From the NCBI RefSeq assembly GCF_954871325.1, contig NC_088776.1, positions 22,492,508 to 22,556,507 of the forward strand: DNA of 64,000 bases, given 5' to 3'. Below are positions 32,101 through 43,653 of this stretch, one piece after another. The position numbers were made by a program, and so were the translations under genes. Within the stretch, counting starts at the first letter, position 1. The number at the start of each line of letters is the position of its first letter. The DNA comes from Gordionus sp. m RMFG-2023 (taxonomy: Eukaryota > Nematomorpha > Gordioida > Chordodea > Parachordodidae). The notes beneath the pieces were generated by a model that worked only from the letters and a program-made list of their open reading frames with translations, did no database searches and had not been told where the DNA came from.

Positions 32101-35100
32101 ATGAATCGTCCATTGCAGGAGCGACAATGTAAACTATGTCTACCCTTCGAGTCAACTGGCGAGTTGCACCCAGAGCAGATGTGGGGGTGAGTGATGGAAC
32201 AATTTAGACGAATGCCGATGGCATGGGTAAATTCATTGTTGGATAGTTGAAGCTGAAGATTGGTAGATGGGATGGCCTCAAGAAACTCATGTCCCGTACC
32301 ATTGAGCAAGGAAGAGAATAGGGTGCGGTCGGTAGATTGCATGCTAGATAAGAGAGTTTCAACGCAGCGAGCAACCACTGGTGCATCCCAGTCTTTCTGT
32401 TTATGGGTTGTGGGGGGATGAGAATCAGCATTGATCCTTGTTTTCCAAATATCCATAGCCACGATTAAGGAAAGGTCTTCTTTAGAATTATGGGCGGAGG
32501 TTATTGGCTTTGTCAAGAGACTACTCGATATGAAAGTAGTTGTTGCTAAGTCAAGTGGAGATCTGATGCCGAGACCACCAAATTTGGTTGGAAGAGTTGC
32601 TTGGGCCCAAGCAGTTTCGTTGAATCTGATATTTACTATTTTTTCGGTTAAGTCCTTTATTCCTTTTTCGTAAGTTTGGAGAGGAATAGGATATTTAAAA
32701 ATTGGTGTTGACCGAAGTGCGTAAAGAATCCTTGGTATAAAAAAGAAATTTTTTAGCAAAAAAAAGATTTTATAAAAAATGTCAATTATTTCTTCAGATA
32801 ATTTAATTCTGCCCTGGCCCCAGTATGAAATATTAGTAAATAGGTCGATCGAGTCTTGGCTTCAGTTATGGGACGCATCAATGAGATTAAAAAACTGACC
32901 GACCGAGCCAGAGAACAAGGACCTGATAATGGTGAGTTAAGGTGCTGAGGCATTCGTTATTCCAACGTTGGATACTTACTAGTAAAGATTCAGAGGGGAA
33001 ACCGATTAGAGCCATCGATTTAAAGGACGCATATCTTCAAATGACCGTGGAGCCAGAGGCCTAAGAATATTTGGTCTTCTCGACACATGAGGGATATTTT
33101 CGATACCTTGGACTTTCGTGCGCACCAAATATTTTCCAGCGTTTCATAGATAATATTTTGAAAAACTACTTGATGACTGGAGTATATCTGAACAATATAA
33201 TTGTCTCCGGCAAAAATGATGCCGAATATCTGGCTAATCTAAAAATAGTATTCGGGAGGCTGGGTGAATTAGGTCACAAAGTCAAATTTGAAAAAGTTCA
33301 ATTTTTACGGAATTCTATTTCATTTTTATGTCGTTATCAACTAGGGTGCATCCAAGTGAGCAAAAGGTAAAAGCAATCCAGGCCACGCCTAATCCAAAGA
33401 ATGTTCATCAGTTACTTGGTTTTGTCATGTATCATGAATATCAGCAGAAGAAACTTTAATACCATACAATGCTCCTTTGATTTTGGAGTGTGATGCTTCA
33501 GATACAGGGCTTGGAGCAGTATTACTTCATCAAGTTTCCCAAAACGAGGAGAAACCCATCGCATTTATACCTCGGATGTTGTTACAGTCTGAAAAACAGT
33601 ATGCTCCAATTGATATGAAAGCGAGGGCACTGCTGTTCGGAATGGAAAAATTCCATAATTTTATTTACGATCTAAGTTTTGTACTTCGGACAGACTTGAA
33701 ACAGTTGTTAGGGAAAAAGAGGGATATTCCCAAGACATTAAACAATAGTCTTACTCGTTGGGCCTGGAAAATGGCTGCGTAAAATTTTAACAGAATACAA
33801 ACCGGGTCATGTGAATCTTATAGCCTTATCTAGGTTATGTTCCGCAATATTATATTGAATTGAAATACAAAACACTTATTGGCGCTTCTTAATATCAATT
33901 TAGAAGATATGCAGGTTTCAGAATAAAACCTGCTCAGGAATTCGGTACAAGATCCGATACTAAAACGAGTGACACGACATATTGAACAAGGTTGGAGAGG
34001 TTTTGATTGGAAGGAAGAACAGGATCTAGTAATTTTTCATTCCCAGCGAGAAGAACTAACAGTAGACAGAGGAATAGGCGAACGGAATGGTAGATTGATA
34101 ATTCCAACTAAACTTAGGAATGCAGTGGAGACACTACTTCGGGGAGGAATAAACGCGATGAAATCTATTTTTCGGTTGTATTGTTGGTCGCCTAAATGTA
34201 AAGAGGTAATCGAACGGTATATAAAGCTTTGTGTTAGATGTCAAAAAAATCGACCTAACGTAATGGAGTTACCCTTATACTCATCGAATATTACTAAAGA
34301 GCCATGGGAACGTATACATTGAAATTTTGTAGGACCGGTTGACTCTCTATATTAATTTATTAATTAGTGTGATTAGATTTATGTTCAAATTTGGCAAAGG
34401 TAGACCTGATGAGAAGCACATCAACGTAGGAGATAATAACGAGATTAACAAAGTGGTTTGCTACCTTTGGGTAACTGAAAATGGACCTCAATTTATTTCT
34501 ACAAAATTTAAGCTATATTGTGGAAAAAACAATCTGCCACATTCGTTCAACACCACATCCGAAGACAAATGGGCAGGGGGAACGCGGACCTTGAAAGGAA
34601 GGTATTATGAAATCAATTAATGACCCGCAAGAAGCAATGACTTAAACGGTAGCAGCGTATAGCCTGGGAGAACATAGTTCGACGGGTAGGTCTCGCCAGC
34701 GATGATTATGTTCGGCAGTCAGATAAGAAATAGTTTAGATTGGGCTGGACCAAAGGTGGAAAATGAGATAAATAAATCTAATGATAAACAAAGTCGAGAA
34801 TATGATACATATTCCAGTGTTAGGGAATTTGACGTTGGTCAACATGTATGGATAAGGAAACTCCATTAAGGGTTTGGGAAAAGGAATAGTTTTAGATAAG
34901 AAGGGATTATATTTAGTAATATAGATGCCAGATCGCTACTGCACAAACACAGTTAAAGGGCCATGTGTTAACAGATACTACTGAACGGGTGTTGGTAGGC
35001 AGCGACCAGAAGGAGTGGGATGAGACCCCAAGACGTGGGTGGACACACAAGCCACCAAAACGAATTTGAAAAGATGTAGACGTTCTTCTCAATTAATAAA

Positions 35101-36121
35101 GTGGAAATGTAGTAATGTAGAAATATATTGTAATATACTATTTATTAATTATGAATCATTATATTCGTCACTTAGATGTGGTTGTAATGATTAGATATAT
35201 ATATTTATGATTAAAATATGGATGAGGTTAACTACCATCAGATTTAATTATAATTTCCTCAGTTGATTCCATATGATTAACAACCTTGTGAATATATATA
35301 TTAAAGAATGAATAAACCTGTGCCTGTATAGTTTAGTTACCTTTTGAAACTAGTAACGAATAGCATTCCTTTTCCTCAAAAAGTAACTACATTACTTTCA
35401 TCTTTGTTACTTTACAGCACTATTTAATATTAAATATAATATATAAAAAATATTAAAATATTCTTTTCTACGATTTATATGCTAGTTGTTCAGGTAATGA
35501 AGAGACAAATGATGGAAATGGAGATAGTATAGGAACAAATTACTTTGAAACTCATACAAATTTTACCAATTTTACTGAGGACATTAATAGCACAACGCAT
35601 AGGAGTGTAGAACATGTTGAGGTCTCAAGCAATGAAACTTACTCTGGTGTTGTTAACAGTCCTAGAGGTTAATATATGACTATGTAATTTGAATGAATGC
35701 CATTATAAAGATAAAAAATAACTTATTCATTGTATATAGTAAACCCGATTAACGTTTAAAATTTATGCTTCCATGAGAAAGTTTGAACTGGATTTTTACT
35801 ATATTTTTTGCTAAAGTTTTTTCTAATATTTTTTCTTTTGCATATTTCATTCTATCAGATAACGAAAACGAGAAAGAGGTATGTGATAGTAGTAGTTCTA
35901 CTAATGTTGGTATAAACATCGGGCAATGTTCTGGATCATACAACACCTATAATACTTATGCACAAGATTCTTCAACTTTAACAGAAGACATAGTCGATTC
36001 AACTTCATATGTTAATGTTATGAGTCATGATCCGAGTTCCCATAATATGTCATACATGGCTAACACTTCGCTCGAAAGTGAAGAGAACCATCAATCTCCT
36101 TCAACTACGGATAATTTATAG
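23182..36121 (+). CDS. SMARCE1: SMARCE1/BAF57, HMG-box subunit of SWI/SNF (BAF) remodeller, 902 aa
   Basis: Nuclear chromatin-remodelling subunit (BAP111 in Drosophila). Exons: 23182-23229, 23270-23341, 23384-23515, 23562-23637, 23683-25031, 25213-25314, 25637-25999, 27957-28078, 35486-35667, 35859-36121; 2709 bases, every phase agreeing. The HMG box spans residues 26-109, with [23 protein letters not shown] and [20 protein letters not shown] matching BAF57. Residues 502-559 ([36 protein letters not shown]) match its conserved core, followed by the coiled coil ([20 protein letters not shown]). Residues 111-500 are an Asn/Pro/Ser/Gln-rich low-complexity insert; human BAF57 is only about 411 aa. 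The C-terminal 300 residues are acidic and Ser/Asn-rich. The 7.4 kb intron 28079-35485 is mostly transposon debris. Divergent from EIF2AK1. Confidence 0.92.
26647..27380. mobile_element. Non-autonomous hAT MITE (734 bp), copy 2
   Basis: Termini taggggtgtactgata and the inverse tatcggtacatcccta. The 8-bp duplication gcaaaaac lies at 26639-26646 and 27381-27388. Same family as 8479-9215, nearly the same length, opposite orientation, sharing a gcgcaaaaaaat/gccatattg interior. Sits in SMARCE1 intron 7. Confidence 0.9.
27683..27771. repeat. Short palindromic MITE (89 bp)
   Basis: Starts cattcacagttagcgc and ends gttatctgtgaatg, an imperfect inverted repeat. The related 74-bp copy at 51703-51776 has gcgctaactgtgaatg at its end. 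No duplication identified. Confidence 0.6.
28420..29335 (-). pseudogene. piggyBac-type transposase C-terminal fragment
   Basis: Minus-strand pieces in order: [12 protein letters not shown] (catalytic-domain block), [12 protein letters not shown] (matches the conserved YNxxMGGVD block) and a terminal Cys-rich finger [18 protein letters not shown] ending at a TAA (28420-28422). The order and spacing fit the C-terminal half of piggyBac transposases. Several frame changes and internal stops make it a pseudogene. Neither TIR nor TTAA ends were seen. Located in SMARCE1 intron 8. Confidence 0.75.
29336..30290. other. SMARCE1 intron, AT-rich with a possible MITE end
   Basis: Near 30040-30090, cccctcttagaaaaatcctggatatgccagtg resembles the inverted end of a hAT-type element (start would be cactggcatatccagg). 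A C-run at 28166 and a G-run at 30295 may be further element ends. No gene seen. Confidence 0.3.
30410..30575. mobile_element. hAT-like MITE end fragment
   Basis: Contains alternating cgttacc, gtgttactt and aaaagtaacgttactt motifs and an end near gggctgcactat. A second fragment with the same right end (agtaact...cagcactat) lies at 35335-35425. Confidence 0.45.
30582..30778. mobile_element. Degraded short relative of the foldback family
   Basis: Starts taatgttgggtcgattttt and ends tcgggcagtttaacaacaca. Compare tagtgttgttaaacggctc and its inverse at 60015-60231. Interior blocks (cgatttttataaacg, ggctaaaatctt, gatcgactcaaatcggg) are degenerate forms of those in that copy. The target duplication is no longer visible. 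Confidence 0.55.
31643..32780 (-). mobile_element. Retroelement pol C-terminal fragment, probably non-LTR
   Basis: Two minus-strand blocks: about 32022-32759 ([31 protein letters not shown], a Cys/His cluster; [17 protein letters not shown]) and about 31643-31963 ([35 protein letters not shown]). The combination is one I remember from the C-terminal region of animal reverse-transcriptase proteins, probably non-LTR; I cannot fix the clade. The 5' part is absent, cut off at the neighbouring Ty3-type fossil. Old and broken. Confidence 0.6.
32800..35335 (+). mobile_element. Ty3-type LTR retroelement fossil (pol, possible 3' LTR)
   Basis: Parts in order: reverse transcriptase (about 32880-33370, with a YxxNIIVS-type active-site region), RNase H (33477-33782, [14 protein letters not shown]), the integrase zinc-binding region (about 34090-34260) and part of the integrase core (about 34300-34620). 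Sequence from about 35085 to 35335 may be its 3' LTR. Family: Ty3 (Metaviridae-like). No 5' LTR or gag is seen. Several breaks; moderately old, better preserved than the one at 11030. Inserted in SMARCE1 intron 8. Confidence 0.8.
35335..35425. mobile_element. hAT-like MITE end fragment
   Basis: Contains gttacctttt, ctagtaacgaatag, aaaagtaactac and ends ttactttacagcactatt; relative of 30410-30575 in the same orientation. It directly abuts the putative LTR, so the two may be parts of one copy split by insertion. Confidence 0.45.
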
Positions 36122-37499
36122 ACTTATTTTTACATTTAAATATAACATATTTTTATATTGTTATGTTTATTTTAATTTAAATATAACCTATTATTATATT
36201 GTTATGTTTATTTTAATTTAAATTATTTTATATATCATTTTTTATGTGAAAATAATAGAAAACTGATTTTTGTATTTTATGTAAAATTTAATAAATTTAC
36301 TTGATAAATATTTTTAATTGTTTTTTTAAGATAAAATTTTAATTTTTATAATGATTTATTTTTTGACTATCGGGTTCAAAAATCGCGAATGTGGCATCGT
36401 AATATAAAAAACAAAAAAACGGTTTTTTCAGATATAAAAAAGACCAAAAAACAAATCAAAATAACATGTTATTTTAGAAATTTTGAAACACTTAAAAATT
36501 AAATTTATAAAATGAATTTTCTTATCAAAAATAAGCTCATCGATTGCTGCACTACGTTTGCGTTCTCGCTCTGTTTCACAGAGAAAAAAACTCGTTGGCA
36601 TATAGCCTAACAGGACAATTGTTATTATTAGAGCTAAGAATTATTGAATAAAAATATTAAATAAGCTAGCGATAATAAAAATAATAGGTATTTTGTTTAT
36701 GCTAAAATACATAGTCTATATTTCATTTTATGCCTCAATTAGAATAATTAATTGCTCTCTGTGTAACAGATTGAAAAAACTATTGAAAATATTGAGAATA
36801 AATTGATTTAGTGATGTAAATTATTTTATTTATAAGAATGTGTTTATTACACTGAAAAAGAGTTTATGATCACTCATCAGACAAATAAAAAATTGTGGGG
36901 TCTGATTTAAACTACTCTCTACTACGCATTTGTTTTGGATATCTGTTGCATTCTAAAGAAATGAAAAGGGGCATAGATTTTTTATCATATTTTTATAGAT
37001 TTAAAACCCCTTTAATATTGTTAATAGATATATAATTAATGTTGAAAATGAATATTACGAGTTATAATTAAAAAAATAAATAAAAGCTAATGATTTAATT
37101 TAAATATAATCGAAATGTTTAAATTTATTGGAAAAAATATTGTTTTATTGTGATTTGTTGTATTAAAAATAATACGATTTTAATAACTTTTTTAAGTAAA
37201 TAATTATCTTTACATTTTATATAATGGAGGTGGGCCAAAGCTAAAAAAAATAAAGTTTCAAATAATGGGGGAAGGGCCTAGACAACAAGATGCCTTTTAA
37301 TGTTCTTATAAATGTCGTTATTTCTTTTCAGTGTCTATATTGTTAATCCTTTCATATTTACTATTTAAGAGATTTATTCTAAGTAGATAAATATGGAAAT
37401 GGCAATAAATAAAATGAAAATAAAATAAAAGCAATGAATGAAATTATTTATTATCTTTAAATATTATGTAAAATCTGTCAAATAAAATTGAATTATGAT
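36122..37499. other. Intergenic, downstream of SMARCE1; no gene seen
   Basis: AT-rich. A near-duplicate of about 45 bases (aaatataacatatttttatattgttatgtttattttaattt-like) sits directly after the SMARCE1 stop, at about 36138-36220. No exon or RNA supported. Confidence 0.45.
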
Positions 37500-37507
37500 G
37501 TGGACCT

Positions 37508-39232
37508 TAGAGAACTGCAAAGTAATTTTTTCGCAACCCGAGCCCGAATTTAAAAATTTTTTTCGTCCGAGCCCGAGCACACATTTTTTAGTCCAACCCG
37601 ACCCGAGCCCGACCCGAATAAAATTTTGCAATTTAAGTTTTAATATTATAATAACCAAAAAAAAAATTATGTGTATTTATTCAGTTCAGCCACCTTAAAT
37701 AAAAGTTTATTTGACGGCCATAATCATTAAGTTGCATTTTATTAAATTTGTAAAAAATATTATAAAACGATTAATATACAAGCGAATTTAAAAATTATAA
37801 CGATTATATAATACAATAAGCATCATTTATGCGAATATAAATATGATATAAAAGTTAATAAATATATAAAAAATTTAATGAACATATATTATATTGACCT
37901 CATCAATATTATTATCAAAATTATCACAAAGTGAATTTATGATATATAAATAAAGAGGCGTCCAGTTTATCTGACTTTAAACGAGTCCTTCTCTCCTCAA
38001 AGGCCCTACCAGCAGCTGAAAACGCCCTTTCACTGCTAGCCGACGAAGCAGGGATAGCCAGGAATTTAAGAGTTAAAATATCTAACCTGTTGTTATTGAA
38101 TTATATACATAAATAAATTTGCATATTATACAAATGACATAATTAAGCTTTTCTTTATTTTCATCATATTATAAATGAAAATTTCTTCCATACATCGGAT
38201 TTTCCATTAAGATTCTCCCTTACTTCATACTCTTTTGTCTTAATCTTTTCACCAATTCTTTTTAATTTTGCATCCATTGAGATAATTTTTTTAATATGGC
38301 TGTGTCTAAAATCTAAAAAAAATATTTAAAATGACTTTAATCAATTAGATTGAAATAAACAGAGTTGGGCAGTACTGCGAATACTTGTATCTAAGATACA
38401 TGATACAATATCCCTTTATATCTTGTACTCAGTATATTTTGACATTTTTAATAAGATACTAATATCTGTATCTAAGATCCTTAATTCTGAAAAGAATCTT
38501 GTATCTTTTTCATTTTTTTTTGAAAAAAGATACAGATACAGATTCTTTTTAATATTCATGTTTTAAATTTTACATATCACAGTATACATCTTATTTTCTT
38601 TGAGAATCTTGTATTAATTTCCTAATTTTTTTCTGCCATATTTAAAATATTGACAACCAAAATTAGCTGGAAAATTTACAACTCATATTAAGGTAGATAG
38701 ATAAAAAATAATAATACCAAAACGAAATAAGTTAAGATTATATTTTATATATAAATGTAACTTAGAATATCATTACCAATTTTTTTTAATTTCTAGCATG
38801 ATTAACATTTATGGTAGTGAAATGTAAATTATAGAAATAAGTTCCCCTGAATCAAATCCCAATCTTAAATTTTATATGGAAATTTTTTAAAACAAATGTT
38901 AAAAAAGACAATGTATAGGCTAGATAAATAATAAATAATGAATAAAACTTATCTTTAGTACATAAAATATGTCTTATCTTGTAATTCACGGAAAACACAC
39001 AATTTAGTGATAAAATAGTTTGGTATCCGGTTGTTAGGTTTATAAAATAATAATTAATAATGACATGACATGACATGTTAATAAGATTGACATTTTAATC
39101 CTAAAATGTGATTAATATTAAATAATATGATTTTATAATTAATATTATAAATTATACTTACTATTTAAGATATTAATATTATTATTTATTTTTGGGTCGG
39201 GTCGGGCTACGGACAGCCCTTGCAGTTCTCTA
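37508..39232 (-). mobile_element. hAT deletion derivative with transposase ends (1725 bp)
   Basis: Termini tagagaactgcaa and ttgcagttctcta; 8-bp duplication gtggacct at 37500-37507 and 39233-39240. Sub-terminal gagcccgacccg/gggtcgggtcgggc blocks. Minus strand 38277-38168 encodes a transposase start (MDAKLKRIGEKIK, then SDVWKKFSF, a BED-finger-like start). 38086-37924 encodes the C-terminal dimerisation motif LAIPASSASSERAFSAAG, then SLFIYHKFTL and a stop. The catalytic middle is missing, so it is non-autonomous. 38355-38650 inside it holds an AGTTGGGCAGTAC-type MITE-like patch with repeated tgtatctaagat blocks. Perfect duplication suggests a recent insertion. Confidence 0.85.
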
Positions 39233-39240
39233 GTGGACCT

Positions 39241-39530
39241 TCTAAAAATATTAACTAAATTATATCAAAATTTTAGTCCTGACCCGGGGTTAAAAGAAAT
39301 ATATATCAAGGCTGGCTCGAATAACTTTTTCTGGAAATTCTCCTTAGGCTCATACTTTTTATTTTTCATCATTTTAAGAGTCAGTCCGAAATTTTTAAAT
39401 CTAATTTAAATACTTTTGGCTGTATTTTGTTGACTGTTTCATAGAAATTTGATAATAAAAGCAGTGAATAAATAAAACGCTCCATTATATGATTTACTCT
39501 TTAATCGAGTTCGGCCGGTTTTGTAAAATA
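39241..39530. mobile_element. MITE remnant interrupted by the 37508 hAT copy
   Basis: Contains cctgacccggggtt, aaggctggctcgaataac and aaacgctccattatatgattt, which line up with the MITE at 46647-47036 (taaacgcttcattatacgattt). The hAT element ends directly at its edge. Confidence 0.45.
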
Positions 39531-41180
39531 AAATTATAAAAATCTAAACATAATTCATGAAAGCCTTTTATATTTTTTCAAAATTAATTTATAATCTGCA
39601 TTTTACTATTATCACATGTATTATTTATTATGGGCCAACAAGCAAATTCAAAATTACCGGTGTGGATAGTTAAAAGACAAAGGAATTATCCAAGATAGTC
39701 TTTAGTCTGAAACAAACTTATTTTGAATATTAAATATAAAAATATTATTTTTAAAAAAGGAACTTTGCGCTATTTTTTTAGTGAAAATTTTGTTATATGT
39801 GTAGGTTTAAATAATATATGAGTTATATAATAATACTATTTGACGGTTGAGAACTATCTAAAATGACAAATGGTTTTCTGTTTTATAATATTTGCGAAAA
39901 TAAGGTATAATTTCTTACATTTTTTTAAACACTGATGGATATAAGAAAATTTTGTCAACCAAAAAGACTTAAAAGTAGTATAATTTAATATAAAAAATAA
40001 TATAACCCTCAATAATAGTTATAAAAAATATGATAACTTAATATAATCTGAGGCATCGTTAATAATTGCAAAAACTATTGAACAAAATGAAGTATGAGTT
40101 TAAGCGTTTTATTTAAAAAACAAGTCCAACTGCAATGTATGTACAATGTGCATCTCATTCAGTTAACTTAGCCATTTCTTATTCTCTGCCGTGTATAAGA
40201 AATTGATTATGTATAATTCTATTTAATTTATTTCTACTAATAACTATGGTTATGCAAAATTTCTAGAGTATATATTCAGATATCCAAATAGACAAAATAT
40301 GCCTAATAGAATTATCGCTGAGACTTCTTGTACTACAAGAAGAAAGAAACTGCAAAAGGCATGCCCGACCGGATGGAGCCTACGACATAAAGAGGCTACC
40401 TCAGTTTTGAATCTAGAAGAGCCTTTTTTGAGTGCCCTTGGAGAAGTTTCGGAATGGTGTGAATTAAATATTTAATCTGAAACATACTTTATTGTCAATA
40501 ATATAACCGATTTTCTTTTTGTACTGGAATGTGTAAATAAATTATTTAATTAGATAACAATTTTGTAGAATATTTTTCAATAAAATAATATAGATTTATC
40601 GGAGACTATGATAATAGCCAATATAATTATATTGCAACTACAAAAACGTGAAATATATGAATTTCGTGAAATTTTTTTGATTTGTTAGAAAGCCAAATTC
40701 TATGATTTTGAGATTCTCAAGATACGACTTGCACCAAGAAAAACGAATCGTTGCAGTATAAATGTGGAATCAATTAAGGATTATTATAAAATAACAGTTT
40801 TTATTCTACTTTTGGACACATTCTTGACTCAAATTCATGAAAGATTTGTGGTTCACCAAATGCCGCTATCTAATTCATATATTTTATTGCCTATAAATCC
40901 TTCAGAGGAAATATTAAATTTTGACCTCTAAAAAATTAAATATTTGGCTGAATTTTATTCAGAGGATATTAATATATCTGAAGGCCAATTGGTAACTCAC
41001 TGAAACGGGAAAATTTTTAATATGATTTTTTTTTTGTTTTTTTTTTATTTTTTTTTTTAATATGATTTTTTATTTATTTTTTTTAATATATTTTTTTATT
41101 TATTATTTTTAAATATTCTTTTTATATTTATTTATTTTATAAAAAATAATAAATATAAGATCGTTTGGATATTTTTTTGG

Positions 41181-41564
41181 GATGATGCTTACTACCAAGT
41201 GAATGTATGAAAATATTCTATACCAACTTAATATGCTAAATACCGACCAAAATTTATTAAAATGTAATAAGACCCTTATTATTAAATATATTATAACAGA
41301 ATCACGTGGTCGTCCGGCCTCCTATATATCATCCCCCAAGGATGGAACCACCAAGTTAGATTAAGAAAAAAAAACATAACCATTCCCGGGATTCGAACCC
41401 GTGACCATGAGATCAGTAAACGAAGCTATTGCCTACTAGGCCATAGAGGCTTTCTAAAATTCGTGATTTTTCAAATATATATTATAAATATATTTGGTAG
41501 TGCCTATCCAAATGAAAAATAAACAAAATTTGATAGGTAGTACCTTAAGGTAGTAAGCATCATT
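41181..41564. mobile_element. MITE-like inverted-repeat unit enclosing a tRNA-derived SINE
   Basis: Left end gatgatgcttactacc and right end ggtagtaagcatcatt are inverted copies (15 of 16). Between them lies a tRNA-like module on the minus strand. No clear target duplication. Fragments of the same arrangement (dataggcactgcc-like patch, aatacctactt, then the SINE tail) recur near 47220-47400. It sits inside the decayed hAT of 39900-42589. Confidence 0.55.
41297..41450 (-). repeat. tRNA-derived SINE
   Basis: Read on the minus strand it begins GCCTCTATGG. An A box TGGCCTAGTAGG lies at 41443-41432 and a perfect B box GGTTCGAATCC at 41399-41389, spaced like a Pol III internal promoter. D-arm and acceptor pairing are poor, so it is a tRNA-derived SINE rather than a working tRNA gene. 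The tail continues through a T-run to ggccggacgaccacgtgatt. A tail-only copy is at about 47294-47402. Confidence 0.7.
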
Positions 41565-42620
41565 AACCTTTTTTATTTGTAAAAATTTTTACTATTAAAT
41601 CAAATACTAGATAATTAATCAATTTATTTGAATAAACAATATATATATACAATGATAATATAGATATATATTTTAAAAAAAACAATAATAGTTCTATATA
41701 AATTTATATCATTTAAAAATTTAATTTATTTATTTATATTAGACATATTTTTAATATTACGAAAATAGGAATATTCACATATATATATAAATGAGAGGAA
41801 GATTTTCTTCCATTTCTGGGGATGCTTGCCTTATCCCTCCATAAACGCTCAATACGATGAGTGTGGGTTGATATATCATTAGGGTCTATGTTTTTGCTAT
41901 GATTGACAGAGTAATGATCATATCCATTTTCATTTAGATTGTTTTAACTTTGAAAAATATTTAATTTTAAGACTTATCAATATTTAATTTACCCCTTCAA
42001 TTAAAAAATTTCTACCAAAATCCAGACGATCATGTATTTATTATTTTTTAATAAAAAAATAACCTAAAATTACGCCAATTTAACCAAAAAATATTTTTTT
42101 AGTTTTTTCTAAATATATTAAAACTACTATATATTTTAGCAACATTACCAACAATAAAAAAAACTTTACGTCATTTAAGAAAAACCTATCTTAGAAGTGC
42201 TACATCAGACAATAGGTTAAATGGTTTAACCTTACTTAATATTCATCGAGAATTAATCTCAAGCACAGAACAAATTACTCTAAAATTGGCCCAAATAAGA
42301 AGGCGATTTTCTATGAATTATATTTTATTTAAAATTTTAAATAATCATATTTTAATCCAAAATTTATTGTTATTTACATACCTTTATTTAAATTTAGCTA
42401 TAAATTTTTTTAACATTTTTTTTTTATATTTAGTTTTTCCCAATATTTCTTTATGTCTGAATTTGATTTTACAAAATAGGATTGGTTATAATAAATTTTA
42501 TATGTTGATTAGTTTGTTTTAATTAAAAAAAAAATCAATATAAAAAAAATTATTCGCCCTCCCCATAAAAAATTCTGGCTATGCGCCTGGTTTGTTTGTT
42601 AGGATATAGTGTGATGTATA

Positions 42621-42943
42621 ATCAATGACATATATAATACCTAGACTGACGATCCATTCATTAAAAGTGTACATCAATGCAAATCAGCGTTACACTAATC
42701 ATTATTAAAATTTTAAACGAGAGCCTAATTTATTCCTATATCTGGTGCAAACTTTATTAAAGAATTACCGGATCATCGAGATAATAAGAAAGTAAGTTAT
42801 CAATTTAATAGTAGTTTTTAACATGAGAATAATTACTATATGTGTTATCTAAATGACGGGTCCGGCTGATTTGCTTTTAACGACGCTTAAAAATGCATTT
42901 TAATGAATGAATCGTCAGTCTAGTTATTATATATGTCATTGAT
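42621..42943. mobile_element. MITE with ~46-bp terminal inverted repeats (323 bp)
   Basis: Left arm starts atcaatgacatatataatac, then ctagactgacgatccattca. The right arm is the inverse with about two mismatches over 46 bases. The interior is short and AT-rich. The superfamily is not clear: no 8-bp duplication is visible. Confidence 0.75.
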
Positions 42944-43252
42944 ATTAATAAACAAAAGTAAAATGTTTGTGGATATGTAATGTATTGTAAATTGAGTAAT
43001 AAGCTAATTTAAAAGATAAAGGTGAAATAAGGATTAGTTGTTTGTTATCTTTGATGTGTAAAAATATTTTGTTAGTGGCAATTTAAATTAGGGAATAATT
43101 TTTTCTATACTACATATTGTCATTCGTGACCTTAGACAAGCTCATGGGTTTTAATGTTCTTATTAAATATAGTTGGATTTTTTTATTCATATAATCCCAG
43201 CTTGAAATTGGCTAATACACAACCCTCCAAATCCTTCCCCAGGTCTTTATAT

Positions 43253-43653
43253 TAGAGATATAATGGGCGGATTTCAGCCCGCCCATACTTGAAGGGTTTG
43301 GGCTTTATCGGGTTTTCTAAAATATTCTTAACATTGAACGGGTTACGGGCTGGTTAAAAAATATTTTTAAAATAATAGGCAGGTGTTTTTAATATTTTTC
43401 AGGCAAAATGAGCAGAACAGACTCAATTTTATAAAATAAAAGTTTTATTTCATAATATTGCATATTATATATATTTAATTATAAATGTTTTAAAAAAAAT
43501 AAAGGGCCAAACCAGTCAATGAAATAATTTTTAAACTGAGGCAGGCTGGTTAAACAAAATTTATAAATAAATAGGCAAGCTGCTAAATTAGAAAAATAAT
43601 AATTATAAGTGAGCCGGCTAAAAACTTTCAAACCCGCCCATTGCAGACCTCCA
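43253..43653. mobile_element. GC-patterned hAT-like MITE (~400 bp)
   Basis: Left end tagagatataatgggcgg, right end cccgcccattgcagacctcca: inverted relatives of each other. Internal gggctttatcggg, ggttacgggctgg and caggctggtt patches. Target duplication not clear. Confidence 0.6.

Larger units (their letters stand above)
39900..42589 (+). pseudogene. hAT transposase of the ZMYM1/P52rIPK-like (DUF4371) group, decayed
   Basis: Plus-strand blocks in order: YVQCASHSVNLAISYSLPC (about 40130), KKLQKACPTGWSLRHKEA (about 40345), RLAPRKTNRCSINVESIKDY (about 40725) with ILLLDTFLTQIHERFVVH, and a C-terminal KTYLRSATSDNRLNGLTLLN (about 42180) followed by IHRELI. These match conserved blocks of DUF4371 hAT transposases. 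The usual TASAERSFS motif before KTYLRS is missing, and stops separate the blocks. The right terminus is ttctggctatgcgcctg at 42573-42589; the left end is unclear. About 40985-42130 is foreign or unrelated sequence, including the element at 41181-41564. Same family as 57115-58316. Confidence 0.75.

Noticed and set aside
41384-41450. Functional tRNA gene
   Set aside because: A and B boxes are good, but acceptor and D-arm pairing fail and it continues into a SINE tail.
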